From Anaerolineae bacterium (lineage in GTDB: Bacteria > Chloroflexota > Anaerolineae > Anaerolineales > Anaerolineaceae), in contig JABUFD010000003.1 in assembly GCA_013314735.1 (NCBI GenBank), forward strand, positions 62,001 to 126,000: a DNA stretch of 64,000 nucleotides. The letters are read 5' to 3'. The translations under genes were made by a program, and so were the position numbers. Shown in pieces: positions 28,238-38,030 of the stretch (position 1 is the stretch's first letter; the number at the start of each line of letters is the position of its first letter). The notes beneath the pieces were generated by a model. The model made no database searches. It was not told the DNA's origin and worked only from the letters and a program-made list of their open reading frames with translations.

Positions 28238-30061
28238 TCATGGGACAGGTTCCTTGGTGGAAGTACAGGGCAATGTGAACAGGCGCATATTGCTATAGAG
28301 GTCACAACCGCCACCCGTATAACGGCACACCCGGAAATAATACGTAGCACCATCGGTCAATCCACCAATAGTGGCCTGGCGTACGGCAGGATCAGAAACG
28401 TACAGGTACGAATCACCCGGAAACACCGGGGCGTTGTTGGTATCAGACCAAACCACCTTGAAGCCATTCGGGAAGACCCCGTCAGCCACCCATTTTACTG
28501 TTACGGCACCACAGCCCGCGTCCTGAATTGGATTCAGTGAGATCGAGCTGGTGTCTGGTGTGGGGGTGTAAACCGGAGTCTTGGTGGGTGAAACACCGGG
28601 TACGGTATATTCCTTCATATTACTGTACAGGTCACAACCGCTCCCTGTATAACGGCACACCCGGAAATAATAGGTTTCACCCGGCACCAATCCCTCCACA
28701 TATGCAGACCTTGCTGCCGGATCACTGGCATACACATATTGGTCACCCGGGAAAACAGGGCTGGTATTGTGGGAAGAATAGGCAATTTTAAATCCCTTGG
28801 GGAAGGAACCCGTGGCACTCCATTGCAGCTGGACTTTGGTGTCAGATACCTTGGTGATTGAATTCAACACGAGTTTGTCCTCGGTACTACCACCGCCACC
28901 GGAAAGCTGGATACTGTAAGTATTGGAATACAGATCACACCCGGAACCATTGTATTTGCATACCCGGAAGTAATATTTCACGCCTTCAGTCAGACCGGTT
29001 ACAGCGGCACTGCGCGCTGCCGGGTTTGAGAGATAGACATAGTCATTCCCCGGAAAGACCGGTGTGCTGGTGTCTTTTGACCATACCACCTTGAACCCTT
29101 TCGGGAAATCACCATTGGCACTCCAACTGACCGCTACCTGGCCTTTGCCGGTTTCAGTTACGCTGGTAATCACCAATGCGCCACTTTCCGTGGTCGGTTT
29201 GGGGGTGGGGGTGAACGTGGATGCAAGGGGAACCTTGAATTCGACAGAATTGCTGTATGCCTGGCAGGCGTTGTTCAGGTACTGGCATACCCGGAAAAAA
29301 TAGGTAATGCCAGGTGTGAAATCCTTCTGCGTGGCGCTACGGGCTGCGGGGTCTGGAATCCGCTGATTCTCATTTTCAGGATAGGTCGGGTTTGGATTGC
29401 TGCCAGACCATAACAATTTGAACCCATCCGGCGCTTCCCCCTCCAGGGTCCAGCTAACCGTGACTGCACCTTTTTCTGTACTTTCGATGTTGGTGATCGT
29501 GATCTCAGCCGAAGGTATGGCGTTTTCGGTGGGCGTGGGGGACGGCGTTTTTGTTTTTTCCGGTTTCGCTTCGGTTGGTTTCATGTTTTCATCATCAAGG
29601 CTATCTGCCTTCCCGGCTTCCACGCCGGGGAATACCACCTGGATCGGGTCACTGTAGCCAACGCAATCACCATTCAGCACCTTGCAGATACGGAAGAAAT
29701 ACGGCTGGCTGGCATCGAGCGATACCATCGCTTCCCGCGCGCTGCCATCGGCAACCTGCGCCCAACCGCTGCTTCCCGGTACTGCAAAAGCATCGTCAGG
29801 CGACCAGACCAGAATGAACCCCTCCGGGAATTCCCCTGATGCTTCCCAAATCACCGTCACGGGCCCACCTGGCGTTGAGCTGTCAAACAGGAAGGACAGC
29901 AGTTTCAGGGAGAAATCCGGCGTGGCAACGACAGCCGCCTCCGCTTTGACATTCACCGGCTGATCAACCGTGGTTTTTACACCGCAGCCGGCAGTGGTTA
30001 TCAGAATGATCGACAACAGGATTGGAACAATTATGAGTTTGCGGACAGGAATCTTACGCAT
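28238..30061 (-). CDS. Lipoprotein with five tandem fibronectin-III-like repeats
   Basis: 607 aa. The lipobox ITTAGC gives Cys26 as the lipidated residue. Five beta-sandwich repeats of about 90 aa follow, each containing a W-x-(A/L)-x-G-x-(F/A)-P-x-G-F stretch, a FPG segment, DPAAR(S/Q)A and a closing YYFRVC(R/K)Y..G..C. Cys pairs recur at the same places and probably form disulfides. Pro/Thr-rich linkers (PTPKPTT, KTPVYTPTP) separate them. Repeats 3-5 are nearest to each other, also at DNA level (28260-28400 against 28610-28760). It is likely an outer-face or secreted adhesive or carbohydrate-binding protein; ligand unknown. Confidence 0.8.
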   Translation of the reverse strand: MRKIPVRKLIIVPILLSIILITTAGCGVKTTVDQPVNVKAEAAVVATPDFSLKLLSFLFDSSTPGGPVTVIWEASGEFPEGFILVWSPDDAFAVPGSSGWAQVADGSAREAMVSLDASQPYFFRICKVLNGDCVGYSDPIQVVFPGVEAGKADSLDDENMKPTEAKPEKTKTPSPTPTENAIPSAEITITNIESTEKGAVTVSWTLEGEAPDGFKLLWSGSNPNPTYPENENQRIPDPAARSATQKDFTPGITYFFRVCQYLNNACQAYSNSVEFKVPLASTFTPTPKPTTESGALVITSVTETGKGQVAVSWSANGDFPKGFKVVWSKDTSTPVFPGNDYVYLSNPAARSAAVTGLTEGVKYYFRVCKYNGSGCDLYSNTYSIQLSGGGGSTEDKLVLNSITKVSDTKVQLQWSATGSFPKGFKIAYSSHNTSPVFPGDQYVYASDPAARSAYVEGLVPGETYYFRVCRYTGSGCDLYSNMKEYTVPGVSPTKTPVYTPTPDTSSISLNPIQDAGCGAVTVKWVADGVFPNGFKVVWSDTNNAPVFPGDSYLYVSDPAVRQATIGGLTDGATYYFRVCRYTGGGCDLYSNMRLFTLPCTSTKEPVP

Positions 30062-30186
30062 TGCGTTTCCCTCAATTCAATCTACTTACTTATGAAATCG
30101 GATGGTTTTTTCTTTCAGTGCTACCAACAACAGGATTGCAATGGCCATGCCATCCGAATACACACACAGACACAATCAATATTTAT

Positions 30187-30192
30187 ATTATA
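30187..30192 (-). promoter_or_regulatory. Possible -10 of the lipoprotein gene
   Basis: TATAAT on the minus strand (30192-30187) in an AT-rich patch of the 293-bp gap, about 125 nt before the lipoprotein start. The -35 is poor (TTGGCA at a 14-bp spacing). Confidence 0.3.
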
Positions 30193-30273
30193 CGATGTAG
30201 AAATTCTGCCAAACATTGCAATCTTGTTAAGGGAAAATCTGCGAGTTTGCTCCATATCCTGCAAATACAGAAT

Positions 30274-30300
30274 ACCCGGGGATCTGGTGATGCCCCGGGT
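30274..30300 (-). terminator. GC-rich hairpin after the alpha-L-rhamnosidase gene
   Basis: ACCCGGGG (30274-30281) pairs with CCCCGGGT (30293-30300), 55 bp past the rhamnosidase stop on the minus strand. The following sequence is only moderately T-rich (ATTCTGTATTTG). It has the same stem as the helicase terminator at 5763. Confidence 0.5.
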
Positions 30301-30354
30301 TCCAAATCTGACACCGCTTAGCGTTAATGAATACTGCAATTCAGGATGCCATTC

Positions 30355-33102
30355 TCAACGGCAGGTAAAAATGTACTTCCCACTGGCGAGATTGAACACC
30401 GTTTTCCCATTTGCGTATTGAACATCAGAAACACCCGCCACACCTTCACACGCCGCATTACCGGGCAATTCCACCGTGGCACTACTATTGGCAGGAACAG
30501 TGAAGGAGTAAATTGTGGCACTGTCTTTGATCTCCCAGCTCGATTCGATCCGCCCGTACATCGAGGTAAATCCGGCGCTGGCGTTCGTCAATCCACCGCC
30601 GGGTTGCGGTTTGAGGAAAAAGTGATGATAAGCGGGGCTGTTTTCATCCATCTGGATGCCGCACATGTATTCATAGAACCAGCTGACCACCGCGCCCTTG
30701 GAATAATGGTTGAGCGAGGCACTCACAGTGCCGTCTTCACGCACACCATCCCAATCTTCCCAGATGGTGGTGGCGCCGTGGTTGATGGCATACAGCCAGG
30801 AAGGGACACCTTCCTGCAACAGCACCGCGTACGCCAGGTCTGCACGCCCCATTTCGCTGAGCACATTGCACAGGAACGGGGTGGATAGGAAACCAGTGCC
30901 CAGGTGGCACCCGGTAGCTTCCACCCGCTCCACCAGTTTTTGCTGAATGTTGGCGACCAATGATTCGTCTGCCAGGTCCAATGCCAGTGCGCGCACATAT
31001 GGCGCTTGCTTTTCACTGTATTGTTTCAGTGTGCCATCCGGCTTGATAAATTCTTTTGAGTACGCCGTTTTGGCGGAATCTGCCAGCGCAGCATATGCTT
31101 TCGCATCTTCATTTTTCCCCAACACGCTGGCAGCTTGCGACAGGAGACGGGCAGAATAGGTGAAGTACGCACTGGATACAATTGGATCGCCGAAAATGAT
31201 ATGCTTGATGATCTCTGAGAACACCTTGCTGATGGGAATATCAGGTTCCAGCCATTCACCCCAATGGTACTTTGTATCCCAGATGAAACGCTGATGCTTG
31301 TGACGCTTGAAATCAAACCAGAAAAGCGGGTTGATCCATTTGACCCAATGTGTACGACGGGCATGGCGGCGTTCATATTCCACCCACGCTTTCATGCTCT
31401 CATAGGTATCTTCCAGAATTTTCCTGTCACCAAACATCTGATACAGGGTCCACGGAATAATGACAATCGCGTCTCCCCAGCCGGAAGATCCTTCGATCAG
31501 GTTCATCAACTTTGGCGATTTTTCCGGCGGGGCTGCCGGTACGAAATTGCGGATCAAGCCGTTGGGGAACTGTTCCGCCGCCACATCTTTGATCCATTTG
31601 GCGTAGAAGGCGGCATCATCCATCAAGAGTGAGCCGGCATGCACGAAGATTTGCGCGTCCCCGGTCCAGCCGGCGCGTTCCCGCGTAGGACAGTCAGTGG
31701 GGATATCGAGAAAATTACCTTTCTGACTCCACAACACATTGCGATGAAGCTGATTCAGCTTCTCATTGGAACAGGTAAAACTGCCATTCTCACCCATATC
31801 GGAGTAGATTGCGTGGGCAGTGAAGGCAGCGGGATCTATTTCGCCAGGATATCCTTCCACCCACGCGTATCGGAAGCCGGCAACGGTAAAGTGTGGTTCA
31901 TAGGTTTCAATGCCTTCCCCTTTCAGGGTGTACTCATTGCGCTGCAGCAGGCCCTTAATTACCCCCCCATTGGTGCCTGGTGCCAGGTAATCCAGCGAGA
32001 AGTTACCATCCTGGTCGAGAGTTTCACTGTGCTGAATTTTCACTGTAATCCCCGCCGGTCCGCTGACGCGCATCGAGACAATTCCTGCCAGGTTCTGGCC
32101 AAAATCCAGCACCATCTGGCCCGAAGGGGTCTGGATCACCTCCCGCACCGGGAAGGCTTCCATTTTTCGGATGGGTGACCCCTCACTGGCGACAAGCTTA
32201 TCGAAACGGATCTGCGCCGGATGGACCGCCTGCCAACGGCTGTCATCAAATCCGGCACTGTCCCAGCCGGGTATTTCCAACCGGGCATCGTAGATTTCCC
32301 CATCCTTCATGTCGGATTTCAAAATTGGGCCGGGGCTGGTCTTCCAACTGCCATCGGTACAAACCACACTCTGGCTGCCATCACTGTAAGTGATTTCCAA
32401 TTGCGCCAGCAGGGCAACTTTTTCACCGTGGGAATTACGTGTGGAAATGGCATTGATCGAACCGCGGAACCAGCCATCACCCAGGATCACGCCCAGGCAG
32501 TTTCCGCCCGATAGCAGCAACTCTTTTACATCATAGGCCTGCACCTGCACACGATGGATGTAGGAAGTGTTTCCCGGCATGAACACCTGGTCGCCAATCC
32601 GTTTTCCATTGAGGGTGGCCTCGTACAGGCCATGCGAGGTGATATACAGTCGCGCACTGGCGATGTCTTTGTCCAGAGCAAATTCTTTACGCAGATACGG
32701 CGCGGGCTTGAATGCTTCGGGGTCGACGGCGTCTTCCGGTTCAATCCACCGCGCTTGCCAGTCGCTTTTCGCCAGGGTGGTTTCCCAATAGGCAGATTCG
32801 CTCCAACGGCTGGCCTCGCCGTGTTCATCCCGCACCCGCACCCGCCAGGTATAGCGGGTCTTGCTGCGAATCGGTTCTCCGGCATACAATACCTGGCTGC
32901 TGGCATGGCTTTCGACCCAACCACTATCCCACACCAGGGCGGCATAATCAGCATCCACCGCCACTTGCAGTTGGTAGGCCAATTGTGCCGCCCCGATGCG
33001 GTCGCAGACCATGCGCCAGCTGAAACGCGGCGCTTCCAAACCAATCCCAATGGGATTGGTAAGGTAATTAACGCGTAATCCTTCAATAATAACGTCCGAC
33101 AT
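30355..33102 (-). CDS. Alpha-L-rhamnosidase, GH78
   Basis: 915 aa. N-terminal beta domains (Bac_rhamnosid_N type, about 1-340, with WRVRVRDEHGEASRWS) precede the (alpha/alpha)6 barrel carrying the GH78 signature CPTRERAGWTGDAQ at 471-484, then the C-terminal beta sandwich ending TVPANSSATVELPG. It releases terminal alpha-L-rhamnose from plant glycosides or polysaccharides such as pectin. No signal peptide is seen. AAGGAGT precedes the ATG. It lies 51 bp below the TetR-type regulator gene on the same strand, so one transcript from the operator region at 33.8 kb may serve both. Confidence 0.92.
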   Translation of the reverse strand: MSDVIIEGLRVNYLTNPIGIGLEAPRFSWRMVCDRIGAAQLAYQLQVAVDADYAALVWDSGWVESHASSQVLYAGEPIRSKTRYTWRVRVRDEHGEASRWSESAYWETTLAKSDWQARWIEPEDAVDPEAFKPAPYLRKEFALDKDIASARLYITSHGLYEATLNGKRIGDQVFMPGNTSYIHRVQVQAYDVKELLLSGGNCLGVILGDGWFRGSINAISTRNSHGEKVALLAQLEITYSDGSQSVVCTDGSWKTSPGPILKSDMKDGEIYDARLEIPGWDSAGFDDSRWQAVHPAQIRFDKLVASEGSPIRKMEAFPVREVIQTPSGQMVLDFGQNLAGIVSMRVSGPAGITVKIQHSETLDQDGNFSLDYLAPGTNGGVIKGLLQRNEYTLKGEGIETYEPHFTVAGFRYAWVEGYPGEIDPAAFTAHAIYSDMGENGSFTCSNEKLNQLHRNVLWSQKGNFLDIPTDCPTRERAGWTGDAQIFVHAGSLLMDDAAFYAKWIKDVAAEQFPNGLIRNFVPAAPPEKSPKLMNLIEGSSGWGDAIVIIPWTLYQMFGDRKILEDTYESMKAWVEYERRHARRTHWVKWINPLFWFDFKRHKHQRFIWDTKYHWGEWLEPDIPISKVFSEIIKHIIFGDPIVSSAYFTYSARLLSQAASVLGKNEDAKAYAALADSAKTAYSKEFIKPDGTLKQYSEKQAPYVRALALDLADESLVANIQQKLVERVEATGCHLGTGFLSTPFLCNVLSEMGRADLAYAVLLQEGVPSWLYAINHGATTIWEDWDGVREDGTVSASLNHYSKGAVVSWFYEYMCGIQMDENSPAYHHFFLKPQPGGGLTNASAGFTSMYGRIESSWEIKDSATIYSFTVPANSSATVELPGNAACEGVAGVSDVQYANGKTVFNLASGKYIFTCR

Positions 33103-33153
33103 GGTTGACTCCTTATGGTGAATACAGTTGGTGAATGATGGTTCCCGGTCAGC

Positions 33154-33780
33154 TTACGCCGGGGTGATCACGTTCAGGTAAAAATCACGCAGCAGTTCTG
33201 CTTCGCGCAGGGATTCCTGTCGGCGTGACTCCCCCTTTTGGAAAGAAAAAATCGCCAGGCGCTGGATATAGGCGAAATAGGGCAGCACGATCGTATCGCG
33301 CAGGATTGCCGCATCAGCCACAGGCTGGATACTCCCATCTTGCAGATTGGTTTCCAGGTACTGGAGCAGCTGGTGGTGGAAACCGGTATTCCACGGGTGG
33401 GCTGGCATGCGGGTCGGGTCAACGTGGATGCGTGAAGCATACAGGTTATAAACAGCATCGTACACCAATTCCATCGGGGACGTCTTTAGCTTGGTGAGCA
33501 CATGATCAAGGAAGGCGCAGATAAAATCCAGGCAGGTACCGGCAGCAGGAGCCCATTCATGGTAAGGTTCGATCAGGCGAGCCAGGTTTTCCAGATAGAG
33601 GGACTCCGCCAGAACATGCTTGCTTTCAAAATAGCGGTAAAGGGTCGGGCGGGAACAATGGGCCTTTTTGGCAATCTGCATCATCTCTGTGGCTTCAATA
33701 CCCTGATGGCAAAACAGGCCAAATGCCGCATCGTAGATTGCCTGCCGGGTGAGCTGCTCTTTTTCTTCCCGTAAACTCAT
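33154..33780 (-). CDS. TetR/AcrR family transcriptional regulator
   Basis: 208 aa from the ATG at 33780 (AAAAGGA ribosome site). The N-terminal helix-turn-helix spans about 12-56 (AIYDAAFGLFCHQGIEA, then SRPTLYRYFESKH), with a helical ligand-binding domain behind it. TetR proteins repress until a small molecule binds. The palindromes just upstream fit autoregulation, and the following rhamnosidase gene is the likely target; a sugar or glycoside derivative would be the expected inducer (inference). The frame extends to 33912, but that part holds the operators. Confidence 0.88.
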   Translation of the reverse strand: MSLREEKEQLTRQAIYDAAFGLFCHQGIEATEMMQIAKKAHCSRPTLYRYFESKHVLAESLYLENLARLIEPYHEWAPAAGTCLDFICAFLDHVLTKLKTSPMELVYDAVYNLYASRIHVDPTRMPAHPWNTGFHHQLLQYLETNLQDGSIQPVADAAILRDTIVLPYFAYIQRLAIFSFQKGESRRQESLREAELLRDFYLNVITPA

Positions 33781-33791
33781 TGTATCCTTTT

Positions 33792-33827
33792 TGTTACATC
33801 GTGAAATATTTGTTACATGGTGTAACA
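33792..33827. promoter_or_regulatory. Tandem TetR-type operators
   Basis: TGTTACATGGTGTAACA (33811-33827) is a perfect 7-3-7 inverted repeat. A second copy of the TGTTACA half with a degenerate partner starts 19 bp away at 33792. Both lie 12-47 bp above the TetR start codon. Confidence 0.7.
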
Positions 33828-33924
33828 TAAATATACAACCATTTGGCCCATCCCGATAAACAGGATCTGATAAGTGAAAGAAATGAAAAATTATTCCCCC
33901 TGTGGGGAACAAAACCGTAATCGG

Positions 33925-34908
33925 TCAGGGTGCCAGTTCCGGGTAGTCAGAAGCCAGTTGTTGCAGCCCCTTGATCCGTCCATCGAAATATTCATCATTG
34001 AGCCACCCCATTCCCCAATCCGGCGCGTTGAAGGTGTGCACACTGATATGCCACAAATACCGGCAGGCGACAAAGTACGGTATCGAAGCCTGTTCCACTG
34101 CTGTTAATGGACGGACTTCCTGGTAGCCGCGCAGGAACGGCTCCCAGCGTTCCATTTCCTGCTCCTGCAGGCGGCCGCACCAACGGAAAACCGCCAGGTC
34201 GTAGGCGGTATATCCCGGGCCACCGCAATCGAAATCGTAAAATGTCATCACTCCATTCTCATCGATGTTACAGTGATAGGCCTGCAAATCGCCGTGGCAA
34301 AAGCCCTGCGGCAATGCACTGGCAGGCAGCGCTTCCAACCCGGCACGGACATGGTTGGCGAACGTCACCAGGTATTCCCAATCCTCCTTGCGGTGCAGGA
34401 GGAATGCCTCAGCGTTGACCAACACGCTCGCCGTAAGAAAATCCAGGTCCAGGGGCGCACGGGAATGCGCGCTGTAGAAATCCGCCATGGCCAGGTGCAT
34501 CTGTGCTTCGGCTATGCCATAACGGTAAGCCGTCCCGGCCTGGTCATCGCCATACGAAATTTCTTTCCCCCTCGCTTCGGAAAACAACACACCATACCGG
34601 GTACCCTCCGGCGCCCTGTACTCACTCAACTGGCTGCCATCAGTGCGGTGAATCACCCGAATGGCAGGGAACTGTTTGCTTGCCAGGTGATTCAGGACAT
34701 CGACTTCATACAGTATCTCCTCTAGCTTGCGCCAAAGGTGGCGATAGACCCGGTAATAATACCGTGTACCATCTTCACAGGCCAGCTGGTAAGTGTCATT
34801 GAATCCGCTCGAATAAAATTTCACCCAGGCAATCGGCAGCCCATAATCCAGGCTGATCTGTTTCGCCAGAGCATCTGCTGAAAGGATCGAATAATTCACC
34901 GCAAACAT
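33925..34908 (-). CDS. Aminoglycoside phosphotransferase-like kinase (APH family)
   Basis: 327 aa from the ATG at 34908 (AAGGAGGA ribosome site). The catalytic loop HGDLQAYHCNID (Brenner motif H-x-D-x4-N) and the metal-binding DFDCGGPGY give the protein-kinase-like APH fold; the N-lobe has YYYRVYRH. The family includes homoserine kinase II, choline and fructosamine kinases and antibiotic kinases. Nothing in the sequence identifies the substrate, and an antibiotic-resistance role is not supported by context. The gene stands alone between the TetR operators and the P-type ATPase. Confidence 0.82.
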   Translation of the reverse strand: MFAVNYSILSADALAKQISLDYGLPIAWVKFYSSGFNDTYQLACEDGTRYYYRVYRHLWRKLEEILYEVDVLNHLASKQFPAIRVIHRTDGSQLSEYRAPEGTRYGVLFSEARGKEISYGDDQAGTAYRYGIAEAQMHLAMADFYSAHSRAPLDLDFLTASVLVNAEAFLLHRKEDWEYLVTFANHVRAGLEALPASALPQGFCHGDLQAYHCNIDENGVMTFYDFDCGGPGYTAYDLAVFRWCGRLQEQEMERWEPFLRGYQEVRPLTAVEQASIPYFVACRYLWHISVHTFNAPDWGMGWLNDEYFDGRIKGLQQLASDYPELAP

Positions 34909-35255
34909 GCCATCCTCCTTACCGATTTCATAATTCTTGCTTAATGGTAGCACAGCCTCATTTTTACACCATTTTTTGTCCCCTCATTTTCCTGAGAATT
35001 CTGCTCCCTGTGTGAAAACCGGAGCTGGCGATGATGAAGAGCCGGGAGTGCACACCACACCCGATGGCGTTGTCCTGCTTCCCTTGCTCTTACAGCCTCC
35101 CATCGGAATCCAAAAGGCGAATATATGATCCGTATAAAATCGATCACGAAACCATTGACAAGCAAATTTGCATTCTATACACTTCACGTAAGATTTTTTA
35201 GAACATTCAGACTATTAATCCCAACCGGGATTTATCAACAGGAAAAAGAAATACT
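34909..35255. other. 347-bp intergenic region
   Basis: No gene is seen. The part from 34909 to about 35150 shows no clear element. The right part holds the P-type ATPase promoter (35155-35183) and a small hairpin AATCCC/GGGATT at 35217-35232 in the leader. Confidence 0.6.
35155..35183 (+). promoter_or_regulatory. Promoter of the P-type ATPase gene
   Basis: Consensus TTGACA (35155-35160) with TACACT at 17 bp (35178-35183) or TATACA at 15 bp (35176-35181). The leader is about 65 nt and contains a small hairpin (35217-35232). Confidence 0.65.
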
Positions 35256-37961
35256 ATGCAAACTTTACTTGGAAAACATTGGCACCATTTGCCGAAAGAG
35301 GAAATCCTCGAATTGTTGGAAACGGACGAGGTCAATGGACTTGATCTGTTTGAGTTGAACCATCGTCAGGAACGATTCGGCCCAAATGCTTTGACGCAAC
35401 AAAAAGGGAAAAGCCCTTTTATCCGATTTTTACTACAATTCAACAATCCGCTGATCTACGTATTGATCGCTTCCAGCATCGTCACAGCGCTTGTTAAAGG
35501 ATGGGTGGACGCGGCCATCATTATGGGAGTGGTCATGATCAATGCCATTGTCGGATTCATCCAGGAATCCCGCGCGGAAAATGCCATCAACGCATTGGTG
35601 AAAAGCATGGTGGCTGAAGCAACCGTGCTGCGTTCGGGCAAAAAAGAACGGGTACCCGCCACCACATTGGTGCCCGGAGACATTGTCGTACTCCAATCCG
35701 GCGATAAGGTACCTGCTGACCTGCGTTTAATGCAGGACCGCGAATTGCAGATAGCCGAAGCCGCCCTGACTGGTGAATCGGTTCCGGTCCAAAAAAATTC
35801 CGGCCAGTTAATGGCAACCGATACACCTCTCAGTGATCGACGAAATATGGCATACGCCACTACGTTGGTAACGTATGGCCAGGGTGTCGGTGTGGTGGTC
35901 GCCACTGGAGACGGGACAGAAATCGGACGTATTTCACAACTGATCGCCCAGGCCCAGTCATTGGAAACACCCCTGACGCGAAAAATTGCTGAATTCAGCC
36001 GATTGCTGCTGGTCGTCCTCTCAGGTGTAGCGATTTTGGCATTCGGCATTGGCCTGTTGCGTGGACAGCCATTCGCCGATACACTGACTACCAGCATCGC
36101 ACTGGCTGTCGCTTCCATCCCTGAAGGATTACCGGCAGCGGTGACAGTCACCCTCGCGATCGGTGTTTCACGCATGGCGAAAAGAAGGGCCATTATCCGG
36201 AAATTACCCGCGGTGGAAGCACTCGGCAGCACTACCGTAATATGCTCTGATAAAACCGGCACCCTGACCCAGAACCAGATGACCGTCCAGGTCGTGTATG
36301 CAGGGAAGAGGTACTACAACGTGGAAGGCAGCGGATACGACCCGCGGGGTGGTTTCTTAACCGAAGCAGGCCAAACCATTACAGACCTGCCAATGCCATT
36401 ACAGAGAGTGTTGCTGGTAGGGGCGCTTGTGAATGACAGTCATCTTCAAAACAACAATGGCGCCTGGCAGATACAGGGAGACCCAACAGAAGGCGCGTTA
36501 ATGGTGTCTGGGTTCAAAGGTGGATTCGAAGAAAAAAACCTGCAGCGCCAATATCCCAGGAACGATGTTATACCATTCGAATCAGCCTATCAATATATGG
36601 CAACGCTGCATGGCAATGGCGAAAACCCGCAAAAAATCGCCTTCGTAAAAGGGTCTGTGGAAGCGCTGCTCGCAAGGAGTACCCACATTATGGATGCCGA
36701 GGGCAATGTCGTTGCCATTAATCCAGAAGCCATTGTTGCGATTGCGGACACCCTGGCTGCTCGCGGGCTGCGCCTACTTGGCTTCGCTGAAAAGGCAATG
36801 CCAGAAGATACCCGCCGGCTTGCCCATGAAGATGTGGCCGAGGGGTTAACCTTCCTGGGCTTGCAGGCAATGATCGATCCGCCGCGCCCTGAAGCTGTTG
36901 CTGCCGTAGCAGCCAGCCAGACAGCCGGCATCAAGGTGAAAATGATCACCGGCGACCATCCGCTGACTGCCTCCGTGATTGCGCGCGAGGTCGGTATTCA
37001 GGAAGCGAACCGGGTGTTGACCGGCCGGGAACTGGCTGCATTAAGCGACAGCGAATTGATTGAAGCAGTAAAAACCACCGGCGTATTTGCCAGGGTGACG
37101 CCCGAACAGAAATTGCGGTTGGTGGAAGCCCTGCAAAGCATTGGCAATGTGGTTGCCATGACCGGCGATGGTGTCAACGACGCGCCGGCATTGAAACAGG
37201 CAGACATAGGCGTCGCCATGGGAATCACCGGAACCGATGTGTCCAAAGAGGCCGCCGACATGGTTCTGACCGACGATAACTTCGCCACAATCGAAGCCGC
37301 GGTGGAAGAGGGACGCAGTGTTTTCGACAACCTCACCAAGATCATCACCTGGACTTTGCCTACCAATGTGGGTGAAGGTCTGGTGATTCTGGTCGCGTTG
37401 ATCATCAATGAGGTTTTGCCAATATTGCCGATCCAAATTCTGTGGATCAATATGGTCACGGTAGCTGTGCTTGGATTGGTGCTGGCACTTGAACCGCGTG
37501 AGCCGGGCATTATGCAGCGTCCTCCCCGTAATCCGAATGCGCCCATTTTAACCAAAGCGCTCCTCCTGCGTATCATTCTGGTGGGTGTGATTATCCTGAT
37601 CGGCGCTTTTGGCTTGTTTGAGTGGGAGCTGATGCGTGGTAAATCGCTGGACGTGGCGCGTACCGTGGCTGTAAACGTCGTGGTGTTTGTCGAGTTGTTC
37701 TATCTCTTCAACAGCCGTTCACTCCATTATTCACCCTTCAAAATTGGGTTCTTCAGCAACCGTTGGCTGTGGCTGGGTGTCATCGCAATGGTTTTGTTGC
37801 AGATGGCGTTCACCTATATTCCATTCATGCAGAACATCTTCGAAAGCGCGGCATTGGGTTTCGCTGAGTGGTGGCGCATCCTGGCATTTGGCGGCATAAC
37901 CTTCATACTGGTTGAGTTGGAAAAACACATTACCAACCAGAAACACCGAACCGACGCCTAG
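35256..37961 (+). CDS. Type II P-type cation-transporting ATPase
   Basis: 901 aa. Actuator loop LTGES (171-175), M4 motif SIPEGLP (about 287-293), phosphorylation site D332-KTGT, hinge TGDGVNDAP (636-644), N-terminal cation-ATPase domain and the full set of C-terminal helices are present. In M5 Asn704 and Glu707 are kept. In M6 the motif reads INMVTV (Asn732, Thr735, Val736), with Val in place of the Asp that binds Ca2+ in SERCA-type pumps. The transported ion is therefore uncertain (Ca2+, Na+, H+ or Mg2+). It has its own strong promoter and a bidirectional terminator 70 bp downstream. Confidence 0.92.
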   Translation: MQTLLGKHWHHLPKEEILELLETDEVNGLDLFELNHRQERFGPNALTQQKGKSPFIRFLLQFNNPLIYVLIASSIVTALVKGWVDAAIIMGVVMINAIVGFIQESRAENAINALVKSMVAEATVLRSGKKERVPATTLVPGDIVVLQSGDKVPADLRLMQDRELQIAEAALTGESVPVQKNSGQLMATDTPLSDRRNMAYATTLVTYGQGVGVVVATGDGTEIGRISQLIAQAQSLETPLTRKIAEFSRLLLVVLSGVAILAFGIGLLRGQPFADTLTTSIALAVASIPEGLPAAVTVTLAIGVSRMAKRRAIIRKLPAVEALGSTTVICSDKTGTLTQNQMTVQVVYAGKRYYNVEGSGYDPRGGFLTEAGQTITDLPMPLQRVLLVGALVNDSHLQNNNGAWQIQGDPTEGALMVSGFKGGFEEKNLQRQYPRNDVIPFESAYQYMATLHGNGENPQKIAFVKGSVEALLARSTHIMDAEGNVVAINPEAIVAIADTLAARGLRLLGFAEKAMPEDTRRLAHEDVAEGLTFLGLQAMIDPPRPEAVAAVAASQTAGIKVKMITGDHPLTASVIAREVGIQEANRVLTGRELAALSDSELIEAVKTTGVFARVTPEQKLRLVEALQSIGNVVAMTGDGVNDAPALKQADIGVAMGITGTDVSKEAADMVLTDDNFATIEAAVEEGRSVFDNLTKIITWTLPTNVGEGLVILVALIINEVLPILPIQILWINMVTVAVLGLVLALEPREPGIMQRPPRNPNAPILTKALLLRIILVGVIILIGAFGLFEWELMRGKSLDVARTVAVNVVVFVELFYLFNSRSLHYSPFKIGFFSNRWLWLGVIAMVLLQMAFTYIPFMQNIFESAALGFAEWWRILAFGGITFILVELEKHITNQKHRTDA

Positions 37962-38030
37962 TATGGTGAAGACCGGGTTGATGGTGCTAATCCCGGAAGC
38001 AACACCCTTTGCCTGATGAGTCGATGGTAA

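Noticed and set aside
28260-29900. Regularly spaced similar segments that could suggest a CRISPR or minisatellite
   Set aside because: They are the coding DNA of the five protein repeats, in frame and about 270-360 bp apart.
33925-34908. Aminoglycoside resistance gene
   Set aside because: Only the general APH kinase motifs are present; no resistance context or subgroup-specific features can be seen.
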